Positions 10,439 through 21,314 of a stretch of 64,000 bases of DNA are shown piece after piece. Numbering within the stretch: position 1 is the first letter of the stretch; every line of letters starts with the position of its first letter. This DNA comes from Lophium mytilinum. Taxonomy: Eukaryota; Ascomycota; Dothideomycetes; Mytilinidiales; Mytilinidiaceae. The notes beneath the pieces were generated by a model. That model searched no databases and was not told the origin of the DNA. It was given only the letters and a program-made list of their open reading frames with translations. The stretch is taken from contig MU004187.1 of assembly GCA_010093605.1 (NCBI GenBank), positions 1,914,830 through 1,978,829 on the forward strand, written 5' to 3'. The position numbers were made by a program, and so were the translations under genes.

Positions 10439-11137
10439 GGGGGGTAGTTGAGTTGTGGTGGTGTTCTTGTACAGTACGACCCTATGGACCTGTGTAGACT
10501 TGTTTGTTGCTTGAGTAGGTGCTTCAACTTGTGATATCGGGCTTCCTGGAGCAAGATTAGTAGTTCGGAACTGCGAGCCTCTTCATATCATATGGTTTCG
10601 TCACACGCTTGATATAGGTTTGTGTACAATTGGCGAAGACGGCTCAAGGTGCTCTGGTAAACACGTGAACGACAACTTCAAGGAAGCGTATAGCCCTCCG
10701 GGTCACCTCAGACAGCAGCGAACTGCACTGTGTGCTTAACGAGGGTTGGTATTCGGGAGGCAGGACAACGCCAATTTATACTCTGTAAATAGTCTGTAAA
10801 GTCACGAGGCCATCTCAAACGGCGTCACCTATCATTTAAAGAGGGACCAAATCAAGACCAATTCTTGAAGATTTGTGCCATCGTCGCATTGCTGAAGTGC
10901 TAGACTACACCAACTCAGACGTCGACGAAGACCGAAAAGCTCTCCTAATCCCAGAGACCAATGACGCCTCCATGTCCCACCCGATATAAAAAGCCCTTAG
11001 CATGATCAAGAGGCCAACCATCAAGACTCCAAAACACCCGAAGCCCATCCCATCAGTTTATATCAGAGCTTCTGTAGTACTACCATGAGATGCTCGCGCA
11101 TTCATCCATCCACCTTCACCGACCACCCATCGAGCAT
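10439..11137. other. Convergent intergenic spacer, 0.7 kb
   Basis: Lies between the 3' ends of the dioxygenase gene (+) and the small nuclear-looking gene (-). No coding or structural signal that I can support. Confidence 0.45.
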
Positions 11138-11860
11138 CTAGGCGAGATCGTGGTCTTCGTACTCAGGGTCGGCGACCGAATCGGTGACAGCTGAACTGCT
11201 CGAGGCTACACACGTTAACATAGTCCCACAACTTGCATACTAAGGAACACATACCATCCTCATCATCATCGTTGTCTACCTGCTCTTTCTTAATGCGGGA
11301 CGTGAAGAGCGAGGCCTGACGCTTCTGACGGGGCGCACGAACAGCAATGCCAGCGTCCTCCTCCGGCTCATTGTCACTGGAAAGCTCGGCCATCTTGCGC
11401 TTGAGCGGGCTACTAGTGTTCATGCGACGTGATGGAGTTGGAGTTGGACTACCATCAGCATCAGCGTCGCTGGTGTTGCCGAAGGGATTGTCAAGGCCGG
11501 CCATGATGGCCTTAGCTTTGGTGCTGCTACGACCAGAGGCTGGAGTGCCATTGGTTCTGCCGCGACCGCCTGGCGTCTTCCTAGGAGTTGCTGGGGCAGA
11601 CTCGCCAGCGAAGATGCGCTTCTTGAGAGGACCCATGACATTGGAGACGGATCCCTTGGTCATGCCGAGGATCACTGCCATCTTGCCGTAGTCGATCTTT
11701 GACGGGGTGAGCTGGCTGTGGATTGAGTAGATAGAGCGTCTTTACTTGCCTCTGGGCCTTTCCCAGACACGCCTTTCATGGACTGGAAGGCGGCTGCGAG
11801 GAACTCGGCTTCGCGGGGAGTGAACTGGATCAGGCCAGGGTTCTTCTTTTCTGAAGACAT
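11138..11860 (-). CDS. Small basic/acidic nuclear-looking protein (hypothetical)
   Basis: 211 aa from three exons: 11860-11750, 11711-11255 and 11205-11138. The N-terminal 70 residues (IQFTPREAEFLAAAFQSMKG, then DYGKMAVILGMTKGSVSNVM) look like the Myb/SANT-like helical module of many short Pezizomycotina proteins that read 'F...E.E.LAAAF..M..DY.K.A...G.. .SV...'. The middle is rich in Ser, Thr, Pro and Lys/Arg (PRKTPGGRGR, SPLKRKMAEL), with probable nuclear localisation signals and a sumoylation-like IKKEQ. The tail is acidic. Intron 2 (11206-11254, GTATGT..GTGTAG) is ordinary. Intron 1 (11712-11749) is only 38 nt and has a GC donor with perfect AG|GCAAGT context; it is the only splice that joins GKGPE to LTPSKIDYGK. 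A DNA- or chromatin-related role is an inference. Confidence 0.72.
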
Positions 11861-13720
11861 CTTTTGAGTTCCGTTGTAGAGGTGTGGGCCAAGGGAGTTA
11901 TTGGAGAAGAGATGAACAGAATATGTGTGGGAGAGTAGAGTGAGATGAGTGAAGGATGTAAGATGATGTAGACTTGAGTAGAGAGCGGGGCAGCTTTGAA
12001 ACCTTTCTCTAGGCAGCAGCTTGTCAGTCAAGAGTGGTGAAGATGAGGGATCACATTTGGTGAAGTGATGTCGTTAGAAAGTGATAGATCCTCAAGACGC
12101 GGTTGCTACCATCTCGACTTGCTTGAAACCTCACCGACACCACAGAAAAGACCACCCTGTCTCTCAAGGTCATTCTCTACACACTAGAACTTCGTGATGA
12201 TTGATTAAAATACTATGAAGATTCTGCAATGGAAGAATGCGTCTCTATACAATGGCGAAGCTTTTAGGACGCCTCGAGCGGCTGGAGATAGCGCCAAAGC
12301 TGTGTAACATGGCTTGCAGCAAGATGGCTAAAGTTTACAGAAAATTACTCCGACACGTTGCTTATCAGAGGGAGCAAAGAAGGCCGGAGTTTGAAACAGG
12401 TGTTCTGCAGCTTTGCGTGTGGACTTCGGAAGGGAGACCCAATTGTCTCATGCCTCCTATCCTTCTCCGGACACAGCTCGCTTGCCCCCATTCGAAATGT
12501 CTGAATTGTAGCTAGATCACCCAGACGACATGCATCCCGCCACCAGCTCGGCAAGGTGTCAGCTTACCGTTCAGCATTCGGAACGCTCGAGTCCTATCAA
12601 GATGTAGTAGAGCGGTGTCGTAGAACCGACGCGAGGATGATCATCCTTCCTTTTCTTTTTTGCTCGTGGTTGCTTCCACAGCACCCCCTTTACTAGCACA
12701 CTGCTTTAGCTTGACGATATTGAAAAGGTCTGAATTAGTGCTAAGCACTATCTTTTCAATATATTCGAGAGCAGCCGTCCTGCCAAGACTACTACAGCCA
12801 CCATCACGAACAGAAAAGGACCTACACAAAACGTCCCAATGCACATACTGCAGCTCCGGGAGTTCGGGACTGTTCGCGCGGAAGACGGGTAGGAGTCAGG
12901 ATGCATTTCGTGGGCCTTTCCCGGCGTGAGGCCCTGCATCGATCACTTACATCCGTCGGAAAAATAGCATGGATGCGTAAAAAATCTGCGTGCTTGGCAG
13001 TGATGTGAGACAAGCTTCGTCGACGGCTTCAATACCGTGTGGTTGCCCTGCAATGGTGCCCCTGAACCCCCCGTCTCCGGTTGCAAACAAGGATGCCAAT
13101 TGCGAGCGCCGCAAAAGGTGAGGCACAGCAGTGCGAGTGGGGGCTTGGATGTGCGGCTGCTGGGGAAGAAGTGCATATCACACAGCTACCCAGGCTGGCG
13201 GGTTGCGACTGTCATGCTGGCATGTCTGCAGACCTAGAGTGGCCTGGTGAGTACCGTACCCTGGGGGCAATGAAGAGGCCCAGGGAGGGCCATGGATGTG
13301 GGGGAAACGGGGACGGCGAGGCCTCCTAGCTAGGGGGACGTTCAATGAATCAGTCAGGGAGAGACGGCATAGAAGAATAGGACAGTAGTGGTGCCCTCGC
13401 CTCAGTGACGGTGAGGTGGAGTGAGGACGGTCGAGGCGAGAGGCGTAGTGGGCGGTCTTAGAGGATGGGCGAGATGCAACAGGTGGGCTCTCCGGACCCC
13501 CAGGCGAGGCTCTGCAGAGTCCAGACGCGCTTTGCTGCAGGGCGACGCAGTCAGGCTGTGAACTGTGTGCGATCGGCGTTGCAGCGGGAGTCTAAGGAGT
13601 GGATTTAGGAGTGGGAGCATGAATTGGATGTGCATTTCCGCCCCACCCACCGGCGACCTGGCACTGTCTTATTCCCTAGATATGCACTCTACTACAAGAC
13701 CAACACTGGGCCCCAATTCT
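11861..13720. other. Long intergenic region, about 1.9 kb
   Basis: Holds the promoter of the small nuclear-looking gene at its left and the distal promoter of pyrG at its right. Several short open frames exist (one at 12748-12939 on the minus strand encodes a hydrophobic run), but none has splice partners, domain features or a good start context. The part after about 13000 is GC-rich. No gene supported. Confidence 0.4.
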
Positions 13721-13785
13721 TCTTCGTCTGCTCCTTCCTTCTCTCTCTTCCTCATCCTCCCACCTCCCCGCTCCTCCTCTCGCCG
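13718..13785 (+). promoter_or_regulatory. Pyrimidine (CT)-rich core promoter tract of pyrG
   Basis: A run of almost pure C/T (TTCTTCGTCTGCTCCTTCC, then CTCTCTCTTCCTCATCC and onward) ends about 35 bp before the ATG at 13819. Such CT blocks sit at or just before transcription starts in many highly expressed filamentous-fungal genes. The assignment rests on position and composition only. Confidence 0.4.
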
Positions 13786-13818
13786 TGACCCCACCCTGCA
13801 TTGCGAGGCCCAGCAGTC

Positions 13819-15103
13819 ATGGCTGCAAAATCCCCCCATCCCTCCTGGACGCGTTCCTACAGAGAACGCGCTGCGCTGTCCAGTGCCTCCCCGCTCGCCG
13901 CCTACCTCCTGCGCCTCATCTCCATAAAGCAAACGAATCTGTGCCTATCCGCCGATGTCGAGACCAGCGCCGAGCTGCTGGCCCTCGCCGACGAGGTGGG
14001 GGACTATATCTGCATCCTCAAGACCCACGCCGATATCGTCACCGACTTCAACGAGCGCACAGCGAAGAGCCTGCGCGATATCGCCCGGAAGCGGCACTTC
14101 TTGATCTTCGAGGACCGCAAGTTTGCCGACATTGGGGGTATGTGATCTCGCTCCCTATACGCGACCTACTTCTAGCCCTTCCGGCCCTTTTTGCAACTAT
14201 TCCCACATTTATCTCTCACAATTGCTCACACAACGTCCTAATAATCCCCCAGGCACCGTTCAAAAACAGTACACCAGCGGTCCTCTCCGCATCGCCCGCT
14301 GGGCCGAAATCACAAACGCCCACATCCTCCCAGGCCCCGCCATCGTCACCGCGCTCAAAGAAGCCGCCGTAGCCACCATCGCCGCCTACAACACTGCGGT
14401 ACACACCGAGATATCAGCCGAGCCAACAGTCCTCACAACCTCTTATCCCTCGACCCCTACCTCCGACACCTTCGAGATCCCCACGTCGCCCGCTCCCACA
14501 CCCCTCTCCGACGATGAAGAGGCCGACGACCGCCTTGACGCGCCCCGCCGCGGCCCAGACCGTAAATGCAGCGTCGTGAGCATCTCGACGACGATCAGTA
14601 CTCGCACCGAGAACATCAGCCCGCACCCGACCCCTGACATCGACCACAGCGACGGCGCGTCCATCCCCGCGCTGCTCGACCGGCTGGGCCAGACGCCGTA
14701 CCAACGCTCCCTGCTTCTGCTCGCGGAGATGAGCTCGGAAGGGCACCTTTTGACAGACGCCTACAGAACCGCGTCCGTCGAGATCGCGCGCCAGCACAGG
14801 GACTTCGTGATGGGTTTCATTGCCCAGCGGTCGCTGAATAGCGAGGAGGGCGACAACTTCATCACCATGACCCCTGGCTGCCAACTGCCCCCACCGGGCC
14901 AGGAAGCCAGCGGGAAGAAGATGGGAGATGCGCTGGGGCAGCAGTACAACACCCCACGGAAACTGGTGTTTGAGCAAGGCTGCGACGTGTTAATCGTAGG
15001 GCGGGGCATTCTGAAAGCCGCGGACAGGGTCGCCGAGGCTGAGAGGTACCGGCGGGAGGGGTGGAGAGCGTACGAGGAGAGGGTGGGTTCCCAGTCGGCA
15101 TGA
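13819..15103 (+). CDS. pyrG: Orotidine 5'-phosphate decarboxylase
   Basis: Last step of de novo UMP synthesis (OMP to UMP + CO2), in the cytosol. Exons are 13819-14137 and 14253-15103, with a 115-nt intron 14138-14252 restoring FADIGGTVQKQY; the product is 389 aa. The catalytic Lys-Asp-Lys-Asp tetrad is visible: ILKTHADI (about 66-73) and [10 protein letters not shown] (97-106). The phosphate-binding end reads [18 protein letters not shown]. As in other filamentous ascomycetes, and unlike yeast URA3, there is a long Ser/Thr/Pro/Asp-rich insertion (about residues 160-255, from [10 protein letters not shown] to [10 protein letters not shown]) between the barrel strands. The ATG at 13819 gives the usual [10 protein letters not shown] start. 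It is convergent with FET3. Confidence 0.97.
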
Positions 15104-15689
15104 TCGTGGGCAACTTTTGGATTAGGGTTGGAAAAGCCCGGATATGGGAGGACGGTGTTCTGGTGAAACTCTTTCTACGGCTGATGGAGCATTTCAGCGG
15201 CGTTTTGCTTGCTTGCTTGCTTCCCCCTTTTAACAGAATCTTACTTTAGATTTGGCTGTCTCTTATCGACGGTACAAAGCATCAGCGTATGCGTTACGGA
15301 TTGGGTGGATTGAAAGATTGCGGGCAAAGGTGCATGCATATCTAGGCTTGCTATATCTCATACCTTTTTGAAAAGATCAATCCACTCTAATAGCGAAGAT
15401 CATGTTCATGGGTATCTCAGACTCGATTTTCTTTATTTGGAACACAAGTTATGCAATAGTCGTCCTATCTTCACATGCCACCCCTTAGTCGCAGGTATCA
15501 CCCCTTCGAGCCAAGTGCTACACCTCTTATAAAAAAGGAAGTATATTACTGCAACGAGCTGCACACTACACCCTCAGCGGTGTGTCTCACGGCCGTGACT
15601 CCGGTTCCGAGGTTCCGATCCTAGTATCGCATCCCCCCCTATCACACAACCCCCTCTTCCTTCGCCTCACCTCGCCTCACCACCCACAC
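15104..15689. other. Convergent spacer pyrG/FET3
   Basis: 3' flanks of both genes. Contains a small (GCTT)n run at about 15206-15222. Nothing else recognised. Confidence 0.45.
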
Positions 15690-17701
15690 CTACTGCGGCT
15701 CGCCCGCCTGAATGTCCCGCTTCAGCTTCGCCTCTTCCTCCTTACTCAACGGCGCAGCCCCGTACCACGAGATGGTCGCGAGGCCCAAGAACGCCGCGAT
15801 GACGCTGAAGACCAGCGCCACGATGCCGCGCGCCGTGAAGCCCGAGGGCAGGCGCGGGGGCGGCAGCGGCTGGCCCTTGAGATCGAGCACGTTGATGGTG
15901 TTGCCGGCGGCGTTGCCGGCGGTGGGCATGTCGGCGGCTTTGCAGGCGGCGAGGTGGTCGGCGGGGAGGGTGAGGGTGTCCTGGAGGATGAGGGGCGCTT
16001 CGACCATGGTGGCGATGAGGCCGGAGGAGACATGCCTGGGCGTGTGGGTTAGTATCAACGTTGAAGTGGGATTAGAGAGGTAGGGGTGGGTAGGTACCAT
16101 TCGATGTGGCAGTGGAAGAGCCACACGCCGGGGTTGTCGGCCCTGAAGCGGAGCACGATGTGCCCGTCGGGCCGCACGAGGATGGTGTCGCGGCGCATGG
16201 GTGTCTTGGGCATGTCGGGTGGGGCGGTGGGATCGTAGTTCCCGGCTTCGTCGTCGGAGCGCACGACGACTTGGAATGCGTGGCCGTGGAGATGGAAGGG
16301 GTGTTTGCCCGGGTCGTTGTTGTTAAGGACGATTTCGACGACTTGGTTGTGTCCCAGGACGAACGAGTTCGTGTGGTCGCCGTAAACGAGCGGGTTGGTG
16401 GCATTGTCGCCTGTGGTGAGAACGGAGTAGAGGGTGGGGACTTTCGGGGAGACGTAGGTGATGTCGTTGAAAAATGCGCTGAGGGCATTGAGTTAGGGGG
16501 GTTGAGGGAAACGGAGGGGATAGGAGACTTACTAGTTCGCACCGTCTCCAAGGTTGTCCATCTTCAAATCCAAGGTAAAAGAATAATCTACCTTATCAAA
16601 CAGCTTTTCCTTATCCTGGGGTATCAATGCAAAATCATCAAAAGGGTCAAAGCTGTCAATTGGGGCCGCCGCAGGGAGGTCCTTCTTGTCGTCATACACA
16701 AGCCACCCGGTAACATTAGGGTTCAGCGTTGCAGGGACTGTATCGAAGAGGTCCTGCGTGGTTGTCAGCATTGAATTCATCTAGATGGCTATGGTGGAAC
16801 ATACCTCGTCCATGCTACCCATAAAAGCGTAGTTTGTGTCGGTTTCGTTCTTCGCGGTAATGAGCACGGCGTATCGCTGAGCTGCAGTAATGTAAATCAT
16901 GTCGGCATCTTCTGGCTCGGTATAGATGCCATCCACTTCGACAATCTGCATGGTGTGGCCTTCAAACCAGACATACTGGGCAGCAAAAGCACCCACGTTG
17001 ATCATGCGGAAGAGGTAGGTCTTCCCAGGCTCCATGGAGATCGTAAGATTCTGAGTTTCATTCACGAGAGCCGACTTTGGCACAGGTTCGGCTCCAGTTG
17101 GATTGGAGTACTTGATGAAGCCCTCGAGCAGACCGTTCATCAGGTCATGATACCAATCCGAGAAAGTGACAATAATCTCCTCATCGTACATGTTTTTTAG
17201 TGGCGAGTCCGGGTCATGTATAATCACCGCTCCACGAAGACCGTCGGGGTATTGTCCTCTGGAGTGAGAGTGATACCAGTATGTTCCGGGTTGGTCAATC
17301 TAGCTCAAAATCAGAACGATACTCGGTTAGACGGTATTGTAGCTTACAGTGAAGTTGTAGGTGAACGAGCTGCCGGGAGCAATGCCGCACTGAGTAACTC
17401 CAACGGGCCCATCCATGTGGTTTGTACCATTCTGGTACAGGCCGTGGAAATGGAGACTAGTGGACTCATTCCCTAGGCTGTTTTTGGCGTTGACGATGAT
17501 ACGGTCACCAATGTCGGCGGCGATAATTGGGATGGGCCATTTTCCATTGATGCCAATCACCGGACGGTTCGCCATGCCATCGGGATTGGCATATACCCAG
17601 CCTATGTCGAAGTCATAGGTAACAGTGGCGGCGTTGACGTGTAGAATAAAGAGCAGAAGAGCGGCTATTGGATTGATGAAGCTCGACAATGATAAAGCCA
17701 T
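15690..17701 (-). CDS. FET3: Iron transport multicopper ferroxidase (Fet3-like)
   Basis: Cell-surface multicopper oxidase that oxidises Fe(II) to Fe(III) and hands it to the permease encoded next door. Five exons: 17701-17348, 17299-16805, 16753-16533, 16478-16098 and 16035-15690; all introns are 48-62 nt and in phase, giving 598 aa. It has a signal peptide (about 1-24, ending [10 protein letters not shown]), then three cupredoxin domains. Copper ligands are seen in [33 protein letters not shown] and the T1/T3 motif HCHIEWHVSSG. A single membrane helix ([20 protein letters not shown]) near the C-terminus with a short cytosolic basic/acidic tail is what separates Fet3-type enzymes from secreted laccases. 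It is divergent from FTR1 across a GATA-rich promoter, supporting iron control. Confidence 0.96.
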
Positions 17702-19083
17702 CGTGATCAAGCACCTAGCATGGACTGAGGTAAGGGTGAGGGCTCAAGGGAGGCAATTGCGCTCAAAAGTGCTCAGACAGTCGCTCTTGAAGATTGCAGG
17801 AAGAGAGCAGGGCTGATTGATGAGATTAGATTGGATCCAGAGAGCTGGGGCATAGGCTGCATACTGAAAGATCTGATAAAGACCAGGCCCTTGCCAAATA
17901 TGGGTCTTTGGTAGCGAGGGGGCCACTAGAGCAACAAAGTCCGAGTTTCGGCGCGTTATCTGATCACAAGCACAGACAAGCTCAGGCGAGAATGGCACGC
18001 CGGCGTATGATGAAGGAGGGGTGGTCCGCGGTCAACGCGGGCTCGAGAACCCAAATGACCTGCCAACGATGAGGATCAGACGCCCTCCAGCGCGAATCGG
18101 CTTGGCAAGAAGCGGGGAGCAGCTTCAACGGAGCCAATTGATGCTGTGAACGGAAGGCCGGCCTGTGTCGTATTGTTCGTGAAGAGGTGGGGGCTACGGT
18201 AGACCTGCCACGCCAGAAGCTGAAGAAGCAATCCGAGGAGTCCACGGGAAAGACCGGGGGATCAGATATTCCCTGGCGCGTGATTTTAGTCACCGAGGCG
18301 AGGGATCAGCCCATCAGATAAACCCAAACGGGCACAGTGCTGGGGAGTGCTGGGGGATTGTGGGGCGTGCGGGTTGGCGATGGGACCAAGCAGCGACCTA
18401 GCACTGGGTATGCGGACCTTGACTGCAACCAAAAGGCTTGCTTTGTGCTGGGCAAGACGCTACGAGACAGGCCAAAGCGATGTCGTCTGGTGTCGCAAAG
18501 TGTGGTGTAGAGTGTGGTGTAGCTAGAAAGCCTTGCTGTCAAAGAGCAGGATCGATTGCCCAACGCTGCGGTTACTACGGCTATAGCGCTCCAAGAGGAC
18601 GGGAGGACAGTTTGCCAAGACAGGACAGAAACGTTGATAAATAGAAATTGGATGGATCGAAAGCTAGCAAAATGGGCTAAAAGAAAGCTATCAAAGTGCC
18701 GCCAGCCTCTGGCCACTCCCGCGGGTCAGTCCAGCATCGACTTGTCGATACCTTTGTACACTGGTGCCCGCAATTCCTTGTCGGCTGGCGCGCTGGCATT
18801 CGTGAGAAAAGAAATCTCTTACCGGTAGTCATTTTTAGCGCAGTTCCAGCCCCGGGACCGACATCGGCAAACGAGGCGTTCGGGACAGTGGACGTACGAG
18901 CGACATGCCGCTCGTATTTGACTGGCCGCCCAGCCCCTCCGCACCCGTTTTGCTGTTAAGTTATCTGATCCGCCCATTATCAGATCTCTCACCCATCCTG
19001 CGACCATCCACCTCAGCCTGGCCCAAGGCGCAATTGCGATAATCTGATAATCTGATCGTCTTGAAGTAGTCAATACCGTAGCC
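17702..19083. promoter_or_regulatory. Shared FET3/FTR1 promoter with six ATCWGATAA sites
   Basis: The 1.38 kb between the two start codons carries six exact matches to ATCWGATAA, the recognition sequence of the fungal GATA-type iron repressors (SreA/SRE/Urbs1/Sfu1): 17871-17879 (+), 17956-17964 (-), 18313-18321 (+), 18961-18969 (-), 18977-18985 (-) and 19042-19050 (+). A near match, ATCAGATAT, is at 18261. CCAAT boxes occur (17830-17834, 18134-18138, 18647-18651) that could serve the CCAAT-binding complex with HapX, though the HapX-type spacing element is not obvious. Sites lie near both genes, so repression of both in iron excess is inferred. Confidence 0.8.
18961..19050. promoter_or_regulatory. 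Cluster of three iron-GATA sites next to FTR1
   Basis: Three of the six ATCWGATAA elements fall within 90 bp, ending 33 bp before the FTR1 start codon; two are only 7 bp apart in the same orientation. Additional GATA/GAT half-sites overlap the last one (GATAATCTGATAATCTGATC). Tandem close sites are typical of high-affinity binding by two-finger GATA repressors. The position over the likely transcription start suggests direct blockage of initiation; this is inference. Confidence 0.7.
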
Positions 19084-20470
19084 ATGGTGAATGTCTTCGC
19101 TGTTCCAGGTGAGTTGGCCTTCGTGCCTCCACGAGCTGTCGCTCCATCCAATGCAGCGGCTAATCGAACCAGTATTTTTCATCTGCTTTCGCGAGTGCTT
19201 AGAGACCAGCATAATCGTCTCTGTCCTCTTGTCGTTTTTAAAACAGACACTGGGGCCCGAGCGAGATCCTGTCGTGTATAAGAAGCTTGTTAAGCAGGTG
19301 AGTTCTACGCAATGTGCCGGCTCGAACATGTTCTAACCTAGTATCCGTAGGTGTGGTTAGGGGTCGCAGCCGGCCTCTTCATAGTCATAGTGATAGGAGC
19401 TGGCATGATCGGTGCCTTCTACGGCATTGGCAAGGACACGTTCGCCAACACTGAATACATCTGGGAAGGTGTTTTTGGTCTCGTTGCGACCATCATCATT
19501 TCTTTGATGGGCGCTGCGCTGCTCCGCGTGTCCAAGCTGCAGGATAAATGGCGTGTCAAGCTCGCCAAAGCTCTGGAGGCCAAAGACAGCAAAAGCGTCG
19601 TGCCCGCCAATGGTAGATTCAAGCGGTGGGCTGAGAAGTACGCCATGTTCCTGTTGCCCTTCGTCACCGTCCTGCGAGAGGGTCTCGAAGCAGTCATCTT
19701 CATCGGCGGTGTTGGGTTGGGCCTACCTGCGACCGCTTTCCCTATCGCCGTCATTTGCGGTCTTCTTGCTGGAGGCGCAGTCGGCTTTGTGATCTACAAG
19801 TAAGGATCCTCCAAACATATTCGATGCATGCGCTCATGACGTTCAGAGGTGGAAACCGCACATCGTTGCAGATCTTCCTGATTGTCTCGACATGCTTCCT
19901 CTACCTGGTGGCAGCTGGTCTCTTCTCAAAGGCCATCTGGTTTTTCGAGCAGAACAAGGTACGACTTCGCCAATCCTTGGCCCGCTTTCAGCAATGCTAA
20001 TGGACCATAGTGGAACCACATCATTGGTGGTGATGCCGCAGAGACTGGCTCAGGACCTGGATCCTACGACATCCGAGACAGCGTCTGGCACGTGAACGTA
20101 TGAATCCTCACTCCTCCTGATCTCCAAGCCTAATGCTAACATTTATCAGTGCTGCAATCCTGAGATCAACGGTGGCGGTGGATGGGGAATCTTCAACTCC
20201 CTCTTCGGCTGGCAGAACTCGGCGACATATGGCTCCGTCCTGTCCTATAATCTTTACTGGATCTGTGTGATCATCGGCTTTGGACTGATGGGATACAAGG
20301 AGAAGAACGGCCATTATCCCTTCCGCAAGGCCTCAACGAAGGTCGAAGATGAGCGCAGAAACTCATCCAGCCAGGGTAGCGGCGTCCTGAGTGAGCAGAT
20401 CGCCGATAAGAGGGCCGAAGCTGTGGGAGCTGGGACGAACGTTCGTGAGGTGCGCGAGTCGCCCGCGTAA
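19084..20470 (+). CDS. FTR1: High-affinity iron permease (Ftr1)
   Basis: Plasma-membrane Fe(III) permease that works in complex with the ferroxidase encoded divergently. Six exons: 19084-19108, 19173-19297, 19351-19799, 19847-19958, 20011-20097 and 20150-20470; all introns are 47-64 nt and in phase, giving 372 aa. The spliced start [20 protein letters not shown] is the usual Ftr1 N-terminus. Both iron-binding REXLE motifs are present: RECLE (residues 15-19) and REGLE (about 159-163). About seven hydrophobic segments fit the family topology, and the last exon carries the extracellular loop ([19 protein letters not shown]), a final helix and a Ser/Glu-rich cytosolic tail. The first exon is only 25 nt. 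Confidence 0.96.
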
Positions 20471-21189
20471 AGGAAGTATTTCGTACGGGTTACTGCAAAG
20501 TCAGTTCCAGCAAGTACATGTGTTTGTTTTTATCGCCGGCTGATGGTCAGGATGTATGGTTTGCCATCCTGGTAGCTCAGAGGAAGAAGGATGGAAGATA
20601 TAGGTGTACCATGACCACCCAAGGGGTTTTGAAAGAGAAGCTTAGGAATTTCGAAGAGGAGATGTTTTACAATGATGTCCTCGAGGTTTAAAGATGTATT
20701 GATAGCGAAGTGACAACCCTCGCTTTTAAGGGGAACGAGGATCAATTAGATCGATTGAATCATCAGATCATGCAACTTGTGTGCACAGAAGAATAGTCAC
20801 GCTGCGAAAAGGAGCTCGAAGGCTAGAAACGGGAGGATGCAAAGGTACTTGTAGAAAGTCTGACAAATACGCTCGCTCCGATTGGCTATACACTATCGCG
20901 GAGCCGTCCCTAGTTCCAGGTTCTAGGTGTGAAGAGCATAACAGCACAGGGTAGTATTATAATAAATAGTGCAGAATGACTGGTGTAATATTGGGCCGTA
21001 TAGAACAACGAGATATCTCGAGTCCATATCTATAGTAAACCGTGAATTTATTCCCCAAAGCCACAAGCCGCAGCCAAGCAACCGACACTCCACAATGCCC
21101 CTCCCGGCCCCACCAACCAAAAAACTAATAACCCATTCTCCCTGCATCTTCTTAAAGAAAAAGCCTCGTCCTACAGAGGTAGAGGAGGC
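20471..21189. other. Intergenic, 0.7 kb
   Basis: 3' flank of FTR1 and region downstream of the tRNA terminator. No coding signal. Confidence 0.45.
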
Positions 21190-21196
21190 AAAAAAA
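21190..21196 (-). terminator. RNA polymerase III terminator
   Basis: Seven T residues on the minus strand directly after the tRNA 3' end (seven A on the plus strand), the standard Pol III stop. Confidence 0.85.
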
Positions 21197-21197
21197 G

Positions 21198-21314
21198 CGA
21201 GCAGCATGGGGCTCGAACCCACAACCTTTGGTGTCTCTACAAACATGAATACCCATTGGGTATCAAAGGTATTCAGAACCGAAAACCAACGCGCTACCAT
21301 TGCGCCAACCGCCC
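21198..21314 (-). tRNA. tRNA-Arg (anticodon UCG), with 45-nt intron
   Basis: The minus strand folds as a full cloverleaf. The acceptor stem GGGCGGT/GCTGCTC has three G-U pairs. The D arm is GCGC-AATGGTA-GCGC, the anticodon stem TTGGT/ACCAA, the variable loop AGGTT, and the T arm GTGGG-TTCGAGC-CCCAT. The anticodon loop TTTCGG gives anticodon TCG at positions 34-36. An intron (21234-21278) follows position 37, the canonical place, and contains its own 7-bp hairpin (GAATACC/GGTATTC). Internal promoter boxes A (TGGCGCAATGG) and B (GGTTCGAGCCC) and a T7 terminator support activity. The amino-acid assignment depends on the splice site after base 37, so it is a little less certain than the tRNA call. 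Confidence 0.88.

Noticed and set aside
12748-12939. Minus-strand frame with a hydrophobic run near its end, possibly a membrane protein
   Set aside because: Only 63 codons, no splice partner, poor start context and no resemblance to known families. Chance hydrophobicity from a pyrimidine-biased stretch is likelier.
14414-14977. 187-codon minus-strand frame in pyrG
   Set aside because: Antisense shadow of a GC-rich coding exon; the plus-strand protein is unambiguous.
16106-16774. 222-codon plus-strand frame in FET3
   Set aside because: Antisense to three ferroxidase exons and reads across two of their introns; it is not a gene.
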